A DNA stretch of 15,090 bases from Deltaproteobacteria bacterium (GCA_030670715.1 DAOVBC010000014.1:1-15090), one strand, 5' to 3'; positions 6,869-14,385 are shown, counted from the first letter of the stretch. A program made the numbers and translations. The notes: generated by a model not told the origin, from the letters alone.

Positions 6869-7576
6869 TCAGGGCAGCGGTAGACCCATCGCCTTCATCA
6901 ACAGTTTCATGTCCGCCCAGACTTCGCGCTTTTTATCCGTGTTGCGAAGCAGATATGCCGGGTGGTAAGTCGGGATCACCCGCAAATCCATAAAATCATA
7001 CATTCGCCCCCTCAAGCGGGAAATCGGCTCGGTAGTCTCCAGTATCGTCTGCGCCGCAAATTTGCCCAGCGCACACACGAACTCCGGTTTGATGGCTCTC
7101 AGCTGACGTCTTAGAAACGGTGAGCAGGTCTCAACCTCATCCGGTTCAGGGTTGCGGTTTCCCGGCGGCCGGCATTTGATGATATTGCAAATGTACACCT
7201 GGTCCCGCGTAAGACCGACGGCCTTAATGATTTTTGTCAGCAGCCGGCCGGCTGCACCGACAAACGGTTCACCCTGCTGATCCTCATCAAAGCCCGGTCC
7301 CTCGCCAACGAAAACCAATCGCGCTCCGGGGCTTCCGGCACCGAATACGATGTTCTTTCGCCCGGCAGACAGCCCGCAGCGCCGGCAATCCCCCAGATCC
7401 CGGCGAATATCTTCCAGTGTCTCTTTGACACCGACCGGTGTTTTGCCCCAACTCTCCAGAGTTTCCAGACAGCGGGCCGAGCAATCAAATCCATCCCAGC
7501 CGCTTCGCGCAATATAGCGCAAGGCCTCTTCTATTTCATCGATGGCTTGAACGGCTGCCTGGTTTTTATTTTTCAT
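6869..7576 (-). CDS. udg: Uracil-DNA glycosylase, family 4 (4Fe-4S)
   Basis: A 235-residue family 4/5-type glycosylase that removes uracil from DNA arising by cytosine deamination. The iron-sulfur ligands are Cys64 and Cys67 (CRRC), Cys135 and Cys151. Active-site motifs are GEGPGFDEDQQGEPFVG (from residue 91), in place of the GEAPG of many relatives, the N-I-I-K-CRPPGNRNP segment, and HPAYLLR with His205. The N-terminal about 55 residues are an extension of variable sequence before the IRRDLGDCRRC core, common in this group. The start codon overlaps the coaBC stop as ATGA, so translation is coupled. The functional reason for pairing with coenzyme A synthesis is not evident. Confidence 0.93.
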   Translation of the reverse strand: MKNKNQAAVQAIDEIEEALRYIARSGWDGFDCSARCLETLESWGKTPVGVKETLEDIRRDLGDCRRCGLSAGRKNIVFGAGSPGARLVFVGEGPGFDEDQQGEPFVGAAGRLLTKIIKAVGLTRDQVYICNIIKCRPPGNRNPEPDEVETCSPFLRRQLRAIKPEFVCALGKFAAQTILETTEPISRLRGRMYDFMDLRVIPTYHPAYLLRNTDKKREVWADMKLLMKAMGLPLP

Positions 7577-8781
7577 CCATCCGTCACTTTTTCAAGAATT
7601 CTATCCAGCAATATATGTGCGACGGCTTCCTTGTCCATTTCCGGTATGATCTCACGTTTACCGTCCCGGAAAAAGAGGGTCACCCGGTTGGTGTCCGATC
7701 CGAATCCGGCGTTCGGTTTTCCGATCAGGTTTCCGGCAATGATATCAAGGTTTTTCCCGGCCAGTTTTGTTGCGGCGTTTTGGTCAAGCGCTTCTGTTTC
7801 CGCGGCAAAACCAACCAGAATCTGACCTGTTTTTTTTCGTTTCCCCAACTCTTTGAGTATGTCCCGGGTTTTCTCAAGCTGGATGGTCATTGCCGCACGA
7901 TCCTTTTTCAATTTGTGGTCGGCCTGGATTTTGGGCCGAAAATCTGAAACAGCGGCCGTTTTGATAATGATATCACTGCCATCTACAAATTGGAACACCG
8001 CATCCGCCATCTCTTCAGCCGTGTGCACCCTTATTACGTTGACGTTCAGCGGCTCTGCCAGCGATGAAGGACCGGTTATCAGTGATACGATCGCCCCCCG
8101 GCTCTCGGCCGCCTTTGCCACGGCATAGCCCATCTTGCCGGTGGATGGATTGCTGATGTACCGCACCGGGTCGATGGTTTCCCGTGTCGGCCCGGCGGTG
8201 ACGAGCACGCGCCTGTTCATCAGGTCCTTGGGCATCAGACGGCTCAACAGGCGATCCAGTATTTCTTCCGGCTCCGGCAGGCGCCCCGGCCCGGTGGTAC
8301 CGCATGCCAGTTCCCCGGCTCCCGGTTCAATAATAAAATAGCCGTCATTTCCTAAAGTTTCAAGGTTACGCTGAACGGCCTTGCTCTGATACATATTCGT
8401 GTTCATGGACGGGCAGAGTACAACAGGCGCGGTAACCGCCATCATAAAGGTGCTCAGGGCATCGTCTGCAATTCCGTTTGCCAGTTTTCCGATGATGTTT
8501 GCCGTCGCCGGAGCGATGACGACGGCATCGGCTTCAGTGGCCCAGTCAATGTGTTTGATGGAGGCTTCAGTGCCTTTATCAAAAAGGCTGGTGCAGACCG
8601 GTGTACCGGAAAGAGCCTCAAATGTCATCCGGCCGACAAACTCCAGTGCATTTTGGGTCATTATGACGCGCACGGCAGCTTTTTGCCCGGTAAGCAACCT
8701 TAACAGCTCAACGCTTTTGTAGGCGGCGATGCCGCCGCATACACCCAGAACGATATTTTTGTCTTTAATTCCGTAAGTCAT
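7573..8781 (-). CDS. coaBC: CoaBC: phosphopantothenoylcysteine decarboxylase / phosphopantothenate-cysteine ligase
   Basis: A 402-residue bifunctional coenzyme A biosynthesis enzyme. The N-terminal CoaC flavoprotein (about 1-185) shows GVCGGIAAYKS, His77 in IKHIDWATEAD, the PSMNTNM clamp (125-131) and Cys160 in ELACGTTGPGR. The C-terminal CoaB ligase (about 188-400) shows VLVTAGPTRE, Asn211 in YISNPSTGKMG, the KLKK lysine region near 290 and VGFAAETE. Together they couple cysteine to 4'-phosphopantothenate with CTP and decarboxylate the product to 4'-phosphopantetheine. Length is standard. The ribosome site (GAAGG) sits unusually close to the ATG. It lies 36 nt after the lipoprotein gene and overlaps udg by 4 nt. 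Confidence 0.97.
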   Translation of the reverse strand: MTYGIKDKNIVLGVCGGIAAYKSVELLRLLTGQKAAVRVIMTQNALEFVGRMTFEALSGTPVCTSLFDKGTEASIKHIDWATEADAVVIAPATANIIGKLANGIADDALSTFMMAVTAPVVLCPSMNTNMYQSKAVQRNLETLGNDGYFIIEPGAGELACGTTGPGRLPEPEEILDRLLSRLMPKDLMNRRVLVTAGPTRETIDPVRYISNPSTGKMGYAVAKAAESRGAIVSLITGPSSLAEPLNVNVIRVHTAEEMADAVFQFVDGSDIIIKTAAVSDFRPKIQADHKLKKDRAAMTIQLEKTRDILKELGKRKKTGQILVGFAAETEALDQNAATKLAGKNLDIIAGNLIGKPNAGFGSDTNRVTLFFRDGKREIIPEMDKEAVAHILLDRILEKVTDG

Positions 8782-8817
8782 TTCCTTCTATATTATAAAG
8801 TCTTCGCTGACAGTTCA

Positions 8818-9312
8818 TTACTTCAACAGACCACCGGCTGATTCCGCTGTCGTGGGGGCAACCCATATCTTTACGTGCGTCTTGTAGGTTCCTTCAGTGA
8901 TACCAATCACACACCAGCGGTTTTCCTTCTGGAAAAGCATCATGGCCCGCTGTGATTTAAATTCACTGATCAACCGCCAGTTGTCCTTGCGCATGTTTTT
9001 TTCAAAAAACTCTATCAGGGACCCGAAATCGACCCTGCCTTTCAATGCAAGTAACCCGACAGTAAATCCGGCTGTTTGATAGACAAAAGAATCACCCTGA
9101 TCGATTTTTAATTCACTGGGGACGAGTACGTCATCAAATTCATAATATACCGGCTTGTTTTTTTCCGCTTCAGTGGCGGTGGTGGTTGCGGCTGCCTCTG
9201 ATGAACTTTTTTCATCTTTTGATAAAGCCGCACATCCGGAAGTGATCAGCAACAGAAGAATTACAATCCAGATGCATCCCCGGAACTTTTTCCCTTGATT
9301 TGCGCCTGTCAT
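8818..9312 (-). CDS. Putative lipoprotein of unknown function
   Basis: With ATG 9312, which follows a textbook AAGGAGG six nt away, the product is 164 residues; an in-frame ATG at 9354 has no such site. Residues 10-27 (a basic start, then IWIVILLLLITSGC) form a lipoprotein signal with Cys27 as lipidation site. Position +2 is Ala, which in proteobacteria favours outer-membrane sorting, although the -3 residue is Thr rather than Leu. A Ser/Ala/Thr/Glu linker (about 32-50) precedes a compact mixed alpha/beta domain. Its distinctive text includes VPSELKID, LLALKGRVDFGSLIEFFEKN and NWRLISEFKSQRAMMLFQK, and it ends near VKIWVAPT. I do not recognise the family with certainty. It has its own promoter (9355-9383) and is followed closely by coaBC. 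Confidence 0.8.
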   Translation of the reverse strand: MTGANQGKKFRGCIWIVILLLLITSGCAALSKDEKSSSEAAATTTATEAEKNKPVYYEFDDVLVPSELKIDQGDSFVYQTAGFTVGLLALKGRVDFGSLIEFFEKNMRKDNWRLISEFKSQRAMMLFQKENRWCVIGITEGTYKTHVKIWVAPTTAESAGGLLK

Positions 9313-9354
9313 ATCCAACCTCCTTGTATGAAAAGGTTTAAGCTGAATTACCAT

Positions 9355-9383
9355 AATATATTAATGTTTGTGATATTCGTCAA
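9355..9383 (-). promoter_or_regulatory. Sigma70-type promoter for the lipoprotein (and probably coaBC-udg-nfeD) genes
   Basis: On the minus strand TTGACG (9383-9378), a 17-nt spacer and TATATT (9360-9355) give a near-consensus promoter. Transcription would begin near 9348, about 36 nt before the AAGGAGG-preceded start at 9312. Confidence 0.6.
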
Positions 9384-9432
9384 ATAGCGGATTCAGTCAG
9401 AGATAAGATACGGATACGAACTCTATCCAGGA

Positions 9433-9714
9433 TAGTGTTGTGTCCTTTCTGTAATTTACAAAACTCGGATGGATATAATTGATCTTCCTATTCCAACAAG
9501 CAGCCAATTAAAATCCAAATAACAAAACTCAAATTCCAAACAAATCTCAAAATACAATGACTCAAATTCTAAACTTGTTTGAATCATTGAAAATTTGAAT
9601 TTGGATATTGTTTGTTATTTGTTAATTGGTGCTTGGAATTTTATCAATCATGGACGCTACTGTACTTAGATATCCTGTACTATTTTTTGATTATATTTAT
9701 GGGACACAACACTA
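9433..9714. repeat. 282-bp AT-rich foldback element with perfect 13-bp terminal inverted repeats (copy B)
   Basis: The outer ends TAGTGTTGTGTCC (9433-9445) and GGACACAACACTA (9702-9714) are perfect reverse complements. Inside, TTGAT...ATTCCAA (9479-9496) pairs with 9633-9647, and a long imperfect palindrome continues. Its left arm (about 9502-9575) holds CCAATTA, CAAATAACAAA, CAAATTCC and CAATGA; the right arm is 9580-9635. The words CAAATAACAAA, CAAATTC and CAATGA, and the GAATTTGG types, are shared with copy A at 2192-2320. No protein is encoded. The right end coincides with the TAG stop (9714-9712) of the UDP-glucuronate decarboxylase gene, so the element could supply its stop codon and 3' hairpin. 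This fits a MITE-like or REP-like non-autonomous repeat; mobility is inferred only. Confidence 0.68.
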
Positions 9715-10719
9715 GCGGGCCATGCCATTGACGATTAACTGTTTGAAGTAGTCTATCGTGCGACGCAGGCCCTCCTCCAGGCCGGCTTTGGGCTCCCATC
9801 CCAGCTGATTCCTGGCGAGCGTGATATCCGGCTGCCGCTGCATGGGATCGTCCTGTGGAAGAGGCTTGAAGACAATTTTTGATTTCGCCCCGATGATCTC
9901 CAGTACTTTTTGCGCCAGTTCAACAATACTGTACTCACCGGGATTGCCTAAGTTCACCGGGCCGGTGAAATCATCAGGGCTGTCCATCATCCGGATCAGG
10001 CCGTCGATCAGGTCATCCACATAACAGAAAGAGCGGGTTTGATTGCCTTCACCGTATACAGTGATATCCCGGCCGGACAGCGCCTGCATAATAAAATTGC
10101 TGATCACCCGGCCGTCATTGGGATGCATGCGCGGGCCATAGGTATTGAAAATACGAGCGACCTTAATATTGAGTCCGTGCTGGCGATGGTAATCAAAAAA
10201 AAGCGTTTCAGCACAGCGTTTCCCCTCGTCATAGCATGACCGCGGCCCGATGGTATTCACATTGCCCCAGTAATCTTCCGTTTGTGGGTGGACGGTGGGA
10301 TCACCATAAACTTCCGAGGTCGAGGCCTGAAGGATCCTGGCCTTCAGCCTTTTGGCCAGTCCGAGCATGTTGATCGAACCGTGAACGTTGACTTTCGTGG
10401 TCTGCACCGGATCATTCTGATAATGGATCGGTGATGCCGGACAGGCCAGATTGTAAATCTCATCCACCTCCAGGTACAGCGGAAAGGTAATATCGTGGCG
10501 CATTAATTCAAAATAGGGGTCCTCCAGCAGGTGGACGATGTTGCGTTTGGTGCCGGTATAAAAATTATCGACACAAACAACATCGCAGCCCTCTTTCAGC
10601 AGCCGCTCGCACAGGAATGAACCGAGAAAACCGGCCCCTCCCGTAACCAGTACTCTTTTACGTAAGTGCATGTTATTTGACTCTTTTGTCTGGTCGGTGT
10701 ATTTGACGGGGTCAGACAT
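9712..10719 (-). CDS. UDP-glucuronate decarboxylase (UDP-xylose synthase), extended SDR
   Basis: A 335-residue extended short-chain dehydrogenase/reductase. The NAD-binding motif GGAGFLG is at 27-33. The catalytic set is S-T-S-E (133-136) with Tyr163 and Lys167 in YDEGKR, and Arg229 lies in QTRSFCYVDDL. The segments ACPASP, EVYGDP and RIFNTYGPRMHPNDGRV are hallmarks of UXS, which oxidises and decarboxylates UDP-glucuronate to UDP-xylose for cell-surface polysaccharide. The family usually begins just before RVLVTGGAG, so ATG 10671 (residue 17, MHLRKRVLV) is a plausible true start; neither start has a good ribosome site. No other sugar genes are nearby. The stop codon lies inside the terminal repeat of the 9433-9714 element. 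Confidence 0.93.
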   Translation of the reverse strand: MSDPVKYTDQTKESNNMHLRKRVLVTGGAGFLGSFLCERLLKEGCDVVCVDNFYTGTKRNIVHLLEDPYFELMRHDITFPLYLEVDEIYNLACPASPIHYQNDPVQTTKVNVHGSINMLGLAKRLKARILQASTSEVYGDPTVHPQTEDYWGNVNTIGPRSCYDEGKRCAETLFFDYHRQHGLNIKVARIFNTYGPRMHPNDGRVISNFIMQALSGRDITVYGEGNQTRSFCYVDDLIDGLIRMMDSPDDFTGPVNLGNPGEYSIVELAQKVLEIIGAKSKIVFKPLPQDDPMQRQPDITLARNQLGWEPKAGLEEGLRRTIDYFKQLIVNGMAR

Positions 10720-10734
10720 CCGTAACAGTTACGG
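10720..10734. promoter_or_regulatory. 15-bp palindrome abutting the long start of the UXS gene
   Basis: CCGTAAC-A-GTTACGG has perfect 7-bp arms around a 1-nt centre, a shape typical of dimeric-regulator operators. It touches ATG 10719 and lies 49-63 nt before the alternative ATG 10671. No regulator gene is visible nearby, so an operator role is only a possibility. Confidence 0.3.
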
Positions 10735-10857
10735 CTGTATCTGAACCGGCCGTTAACCCGAACATTTCATGAAAATTTTTATGCAAATTCATTTTCTTAA
10801 AAATATTCAAAGCCTTGAAACCGGTTTGAGTTGAATTTTTCAGGTGGCACTTTGTAC

Positions 10858-11021
10858 CGGGCTCATTTTAACAGTTCTCTGATCAGCGTAAAAGTTTTCA
10901 CCCTGCGGGCGAGCCCGAGGCGTCCATTTGCTGCGTTATCAGGGGCTTGCGGATAAGTACAGCTGCGTCCCTGAATGCCTTGCAAATGAACGCCTCGAAC
11001 TCGTGAAATATCCGGGTTTAT
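10858..11021. repeat. Structured intergenic repeat with nested inverted repeats
   Basis: This fills much of the 400-bp gap between the divergent UXS and amidohydrolase genes. It contains CGGGCTC (10858-10864) paired with GAGCCCG (10911-10917), and GAGGCGTCCATTTGC (10917-10931) paired with GCAAATGAACGCCTC (10982-10996). Within the latter, TCAGGG (10939-10944) pairs with CCCTGA (10969-10974). The single mismatch in the 15-bp stem becomes a G-U pair in minus-strand RNA. The right flank (10985-11021) recurs, inverted, at 141-177. I recall similar sequence recurring in Desulfobacterota intergenic regions. A minus-strand frame through it looks like repeat-derived noise rather than a gene. The rest of the gap (10735-10857, 11022-11105) is AT-rich and shows nothing else I can name. 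Confidence 0.62.
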
Positions 11022-11123
11022 CAGCTTGCTATTAATAGCATAAAAGTCGGTGGTGTTCAAAGAAATACCTATAATTTAATCATATTCTCAAAAGATGCGC
11101 GATGGCTTCCGGAGGATTCGATA

Positions 11124-11864
11124 ATGCGCGTAATTGACAGCCATATTCACTGCGGTGTGCAAAATGTCAATCAGCCATTTGGACAGATAGCGCCGCTGTT
11201 GAAACAGGCCGATGTTCATTCCGCCTGTCTTTTCGCACCGGTTGAGGACATTTACTACCGTTACACCGATAGCTTTGATGATAACGAACAATGGAAGGCC
11301 TGTCGGCGGCGGGCACATGATTACCTTCTGGAGCTGTCACGGCGTGAAAACGGTATTTTCGCGTATTATTTCGTATGGAACGATTTTATTGTCGAAGATC
11401 TCGATAAACCGTTTGCAGGCATAAAGTGGCACCACCACGCAGGGGAACCTTCCTACCATTATTCCGATCCCCGATGCACCGAAATGACCGACGCCATATG
11501 TCGGAAAAATCTCCCGATTGTTCTTGAAGAAACTTTTGACCGGACCCTCAAGTTTATCGAGCAGATATCAGGCAGAACACCGGTGATTATCCCCCATCTG
11601 GGGTTGTTGAACGGTGGATTCGAGCGCCTGCATGCCGCGGGCGTATGGGAGGCAGCCAATGTTTACGCCGACACAGCGCTGGCCGGTATTGTGGAGATCA
11701 ATACGTTTCTTGAAAAATACGGTGCTGACCGACTTATCTTCGGCAGCGACTACCCCTTCGGTCATCCGGGTTCCCAGCTTGACCGCCTTCGATCAATGGG
11801 AATTGCAGACAGTGATCTTGAAAAAATCTGTGCCGGAAATATTATGGGTTTAATCAGGCAATAA
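11124..11864 (+). CDS. Amidohydrolase-2 family metal-dependent hydrolase
   Basis: A 246-residue TIM-barrel protein of the amidohydrolase_2 (PF04909-like) type. It starts MRVIDSHIHCG with the metal-binding pair His7/His9, has a KWHHHAGEPSYH segment (101-112), IIPHLG with His158, and ends with the family signature FGSDYPFGHPGS, where Asp209 is the expected catalytic acid, then the AGNIMGLI helix. Where many relatives have a His after a hydrophobic strand (LPVLIH), this one has NLPIVLEE, putting Glu135/136 at the position. The family includes decarboxylases (ACMSD-like) and hydrolases; the substrate cannot be predicted. GGAGG lies 8 nt before ATG. It is the only complete plus-strand gene here, convergent with korC across a 14-nt gap. 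Confidence 0.85.
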   Translation: MRVIDSHIHCGVQNVNQPFGQIAPLLKQADVHSACLFAPVEDIYYRYTDSFDDNEQWKACRRRAHDYLLELSRRENGIFAYYFVWNDFIVEDLDKPFAGIKWHHHAGEPSYHYSDPRCTEMTDAICRKNLPIVLEETFDRTLKFIEQISGRTPVIIPHLGLLNGGFERLHAAGVWEAANVYADTALAGIVEINTFLEKYGADRLIFGSDYPFGHPGSQLDRLRSMGIADSDLEKICAGNIMGLIRQ

Positions 11865-11878
11865 TCCGGGACGCTATA

Positions 11879-12418
11879 CTATTCAGGTGCACCCATCGCA
11901 ATTCCCAGATCCAGCGCTTTGCGGTTCATCTCAAGAAATCCGGACGGAATCCGGGTTTCCAGCACTTTCATAATCGAGTCGGGATGTACGAGGCGGGTCA
12001 GACTTACCACCGCTCCCAGCATGCAGATATTAAACACGATCGGTTTGCCAATCTGCTCCAGTACCGTCCGGTACATGGGCAGTTCCACCTGACGGGCATC
12101 AACTTTTTTTTCTATCTTAACAAAGCGGGTGTCCGTTATCAACAGGCCGCCGGGTCGTATGATCGGATAATAATCGTTGTATGCCGTTTGCGTGAGGCAC
12201 ACCAGTACATTGGGTTGTAGGACCTTGGGGTAGTGTATGGTGGAATCGGCGATAACCACGTCACTGCGGGTGGAACCGCCTCTGGCAGCCGCACCGTAGG
12301 ACTGGGACTGAACCGCATTGAGATGATCATATATTACAGCCGCTTCGGCCAATATGATGGCCGCGGTAATAACCCCCTGGCCGCCGGAACCGGAAAACAC
12401 CATTCTACATCTTTCCAT
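11879..12418 (-). CDS. korC: 2-oxoacid:ferredoxin oxidoreductase, gamma subunit
   Basis: A 179-residue gamma subunit. It opens with the family motif FSGSGGQGVITAAIILAEAA (residues 8-27) and contains QSQSYGAAARGGSTRSDVVI, the counterpart of the usual SYGPEARGG motif, then the IRPGGLLITD segment. In these enzymes gamma completes the CoA-handling and structural core around the thiamine site formed by alpha and beta. The start is 2 nt past the korB stop. It is the last gene of the korDABC unit; its 3' end faces the amidohydrolase gene across 14 nt, with no visible terminator in between. Confidence 0.93.
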   Translation of the reverse strand: MERCRMVFSGSGGQGVITAAIILAEAAVIYDHLNAVQSQSYGAAARGGSTRSDVVIADSTIHYPKVLQPNVLVCLTQTAYNDYYPIIRPGGLLITDTRFVKIEKKVDARQVELPMYRTVLEQIGKPIVFNICMLGAVVSLTRLVHPDSIMKVLETRIPSGFLEMNRKALDLGIAMGAPE

Positions 12419-12420
12419 GA

Positions 12421-13224
12421 CTATCGACCTTTCATCGCCCTTTCGACCATCTTTTCGTACTCTTTGCAGTATTCCGGTCGTTCCTTCTGCACAAAAATTC
12501 CCCGTTCGATCAGGTCCGGATTTTCCTGCTTGGCTTTGGAGCCGATGGGAGTGGTGACCTCTTTATACCGCTTCATCATATCCACGGCACTGCCCTCTTT
12601 GTTCTTTCTTCCAAAATGGGTCGGGCATTGAGACAGTATCTCCACCACGGCAAAACCTTCATGCAGAATGGCCTGTTTGATATAATCGGTAATCTGTTTG
12701 ACATGGTAGGTGGTCGTGCGCGCCACAAACGTGGCACCCGCAGCTTTTGACAATTCCACCACATCGAAACTGGGATCAATGCTGGAAAACGGCGCGGTGG
12801 TTGCGGTGATATCCGGTCCGGAAAGTGGTGAAAACTGTCCGCCCGTCATACCGTATATGCGATTGTTCATAACGATGGCCGTGATATCGATGTTGCGGCG
12901 GGCGGCATGGATAAAATGGTTGCCGCCGATGGCCAGGGCATCCCCGTCTCCCATCGGGACAATCAGATTCAGCTCCGGCCGGCTCATCTTTACGCCGGTG
13001 GCAAATGCCAGTGCACGGCCGTGAATGGTGTGCAGGGTATGAAAGTCTATGTAACCGGAAATTCGGGCCGAACATCCGATCCCGGAAACCATAACGATTT
13101 CGTTTCGGCTCATTCCCAGCTGCTCGACGGCCCTGAGCAGGCCGTTCAGCACGGTCCCGTGACCGCAGCCCGGGCACCAGATATGCGGAAAAAACCTTTC
13201 CCTGAGATAATCTTTGATGGCCAT
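12421..13224 (-). CDS. korB: 2-oxoacid:ferredoxin oxidoreductase, beta (thiamine-binding) subunit
   Basis: A 267-residue beta subunit. WCPGCGHGTVL (16-26) gives Cys17 and Cys20, and with Cys51 (GIGCSARISGY) and Cys200 (SQCPTHFGRKN) these are the expected four ligands of the proximal [4Fe-4S] cluster. The thiamine diphosphate/Mg site is MGDGDALAIGGNHFIHAARR (91-110) followed by VMNNRIYGMTGGQFSP. The CPTHFGRKN motif is typical of 2-oxoglutarate-type enzymes (KGOR) rather than pyruvate ones. The enzyme converts 2-oxoglutarate, CoA and oxidised ferredoxin to succinyl-CoA, CO2 and reduced ferredoxin, or the reverse. It begins 3 nt after korA. Confidence 0.95.
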   Translation of the reverse strand: MAIKDYLRERFFPHIWCPGCGHGTVLNGLLRAVEQLGMSRNEIVMVSGIGCSARISGYIDFHTLHTIHGRALAFATGVKMSRPELNLIVPMGDGDALAIGGNHFIHAARRNIDITAIVMNNRIYGMTGGQFSPLSGPDITATTAPFSSIDPSFDVVELSKAAGATFVARTTTYHVKQITDYIKQAILHEGFAVVEILSQCPTHFGRKNKEGSAVDMMKRYKEVTTPIGSKAKQENPDLIERGIFVQKERPEYCKEYEKMVERAMKGR

Positions 13225-13227
13225 CGA

Positions 13228-14376
13228 TTATACTCCTTTTCCCTGTATCAATCGCAGAATATTTAAAATATCCACCGGGGCAATAAAGACACCGTCAATG
13301 CGGTTGGCGAGAAACACCTTTTCAGAATCACTAACGGCCATCTTTACGGACTGCATGACCTGGCCCATGTTTAATTCCACGACAATAACCGCCCGGGCGC
13401 TTTCACATTTTTCTCGCACAATGTCACCCGGAAACGGCCACAGGGTTTGCAGTTCCAGCAGACCGAGTCGCTCGCCTCTGAATCTGCGGTCTTTTACTAA
13501 ATGAAGGGCGCTGCGTGCGGCAGAACCGTATGATACAAGAATATACTCCGCATCATCTAGAAAATATTCCTTGTACATGGCCAATTTATTGACCCGATTT
13601 TCGAGTTTATCCACCAGGTGGTGGGTCAGACCGTGCACCACGCTTGGTTTGGTTGAAGGAAAACCCCACATGTCATGATAGAGGCCGGTGACATTGAAAC
13701 GGTGCACACCGCCAAAGTCGGACATGGGAAGCCGGCCGTCTTCCCGCGGCAGGTACGGATGATAATCCACGCCTTCTTTGACGGAGGTTTTCAGTCTTTC
13801 CACCAGGGGCAGTTCACCTTTTTCCGGGATGACCAGCCGCTCACGCATGTGACCCACCACCTCGTCAAAAAGAAGAATCACCGGTGTACGGTAGGTCTCC
13901 GCCAGGTTAAAGGCGGTTACGGTGACTTCAAATACATCCTGGTGCCCGGAAGCCGTCAGGGCGATGATGGCATGGTCCCCGTGGGTGCCCCAACGGGCCT
14001 GGTTCACGTCCCCTTGACTGCCGTGGGTCGGAATTCCGGTGGAGGGGCCGCCCCGCATCACGTTCACGATAACGCACGGGATTTCCGCCATGACCGCATA
14101 TCCGAGCGCTTCCTGCATAAGGGAAAACCCCGGTCCGCTGGTGGCGGTCAGCACCTTATGCCCGGTGAGAGAGGCACCGATAATGGCACACAGAGAGGCG
14201 ATTTCATCTTCCATCTGAATGAATTTTCCGCCGATCTGCGGCAGCCGTTTGGCCATATGTTCCGCAATCTCCGTAGAGGGGGTGATGGGATAACCGGCAA
14301 AAAAGGTCACCCCGGCGTACAGTGCGCCTTCCACACAGGCTTCGTTTCCCTGGACAAATTTTACCTTTTTGCTCAT
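13228..14376 (-). CDS. korA: 2-oxoacid:ferredoxin oxidoreductase, alpha subunit
   Basis: A 382-residue alpha subunit, not fused to gamma. GYPITPSTEI (28-37) is the conserved motif of the pyrimidine-side thiamine domain. It is followed by FIQMEDEIASLCAIIGAS, TSGPGFSLMQEALGYA and RGGPSTGIPT (108-117), all hallmarks of KorA/VorB-type subunits. A C-terminal transketolase-like domain starts at about 265 (YILVSYGSAAR, LELQTLWPFP, VVELNMGQ). With KorB it forms the catalytic dimer. Alpha subunits of 2-oxoglutarate and branched-chain 2-oxoacid enzymes look alike, so the substrate is a probable rather than certain call. It lies 9 nt after korD. Confidence 0.94.
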   Translation of the reverse strand: MSKKVKFVQGNEACVEGALYAGVTFFAGYPITPSTEIAEHMAKRLPQIGGKFIQMEDEIASLCAIIGASLTGHKVLTATSGPGFSLMQEALGYAVMAEIPCVIVNVMRGGPSTGIPTHGSQGDVNQARWGTHGDHAIIALTASGHQDVFEVTVTAFNLAETYRTPVILLFDEVVGHMRERLVIPEKGELPLVERLKTSVKEGVDYHPYLPREDGRLPMSDFGGVHRFNVTGLYHDMWGFPSTKPSVVHGLTHHLVDKLENRVNKLAMYKEYFLDDAEYILVSYGSAARSALHLVKDRRFRGERLGLLELQTLWPFPGDIVREKCESARAVIVVELNMGQVMQSVKMAVSDSEKVFLANRIDGVFIAPVDILNILRLIQGKGV

Positions 14377-14385
14377 CGTAACGCC

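Noticed and set aside
8790..8802. TATAAT string between the lipoprotein gene and coaBC
   Set aside because: No -35 at acceptable spacing, and a start there would leave almost no leader before the coaBC ATG.
10863..11060. Minus-strand open frame of 65 codons between UXS and the amidohydrolase
   Set aside because: It lies wholly across the inverted-repeat element, has no ribosome site and no recognisable domain; such frames arise because the repeat happens to be open.
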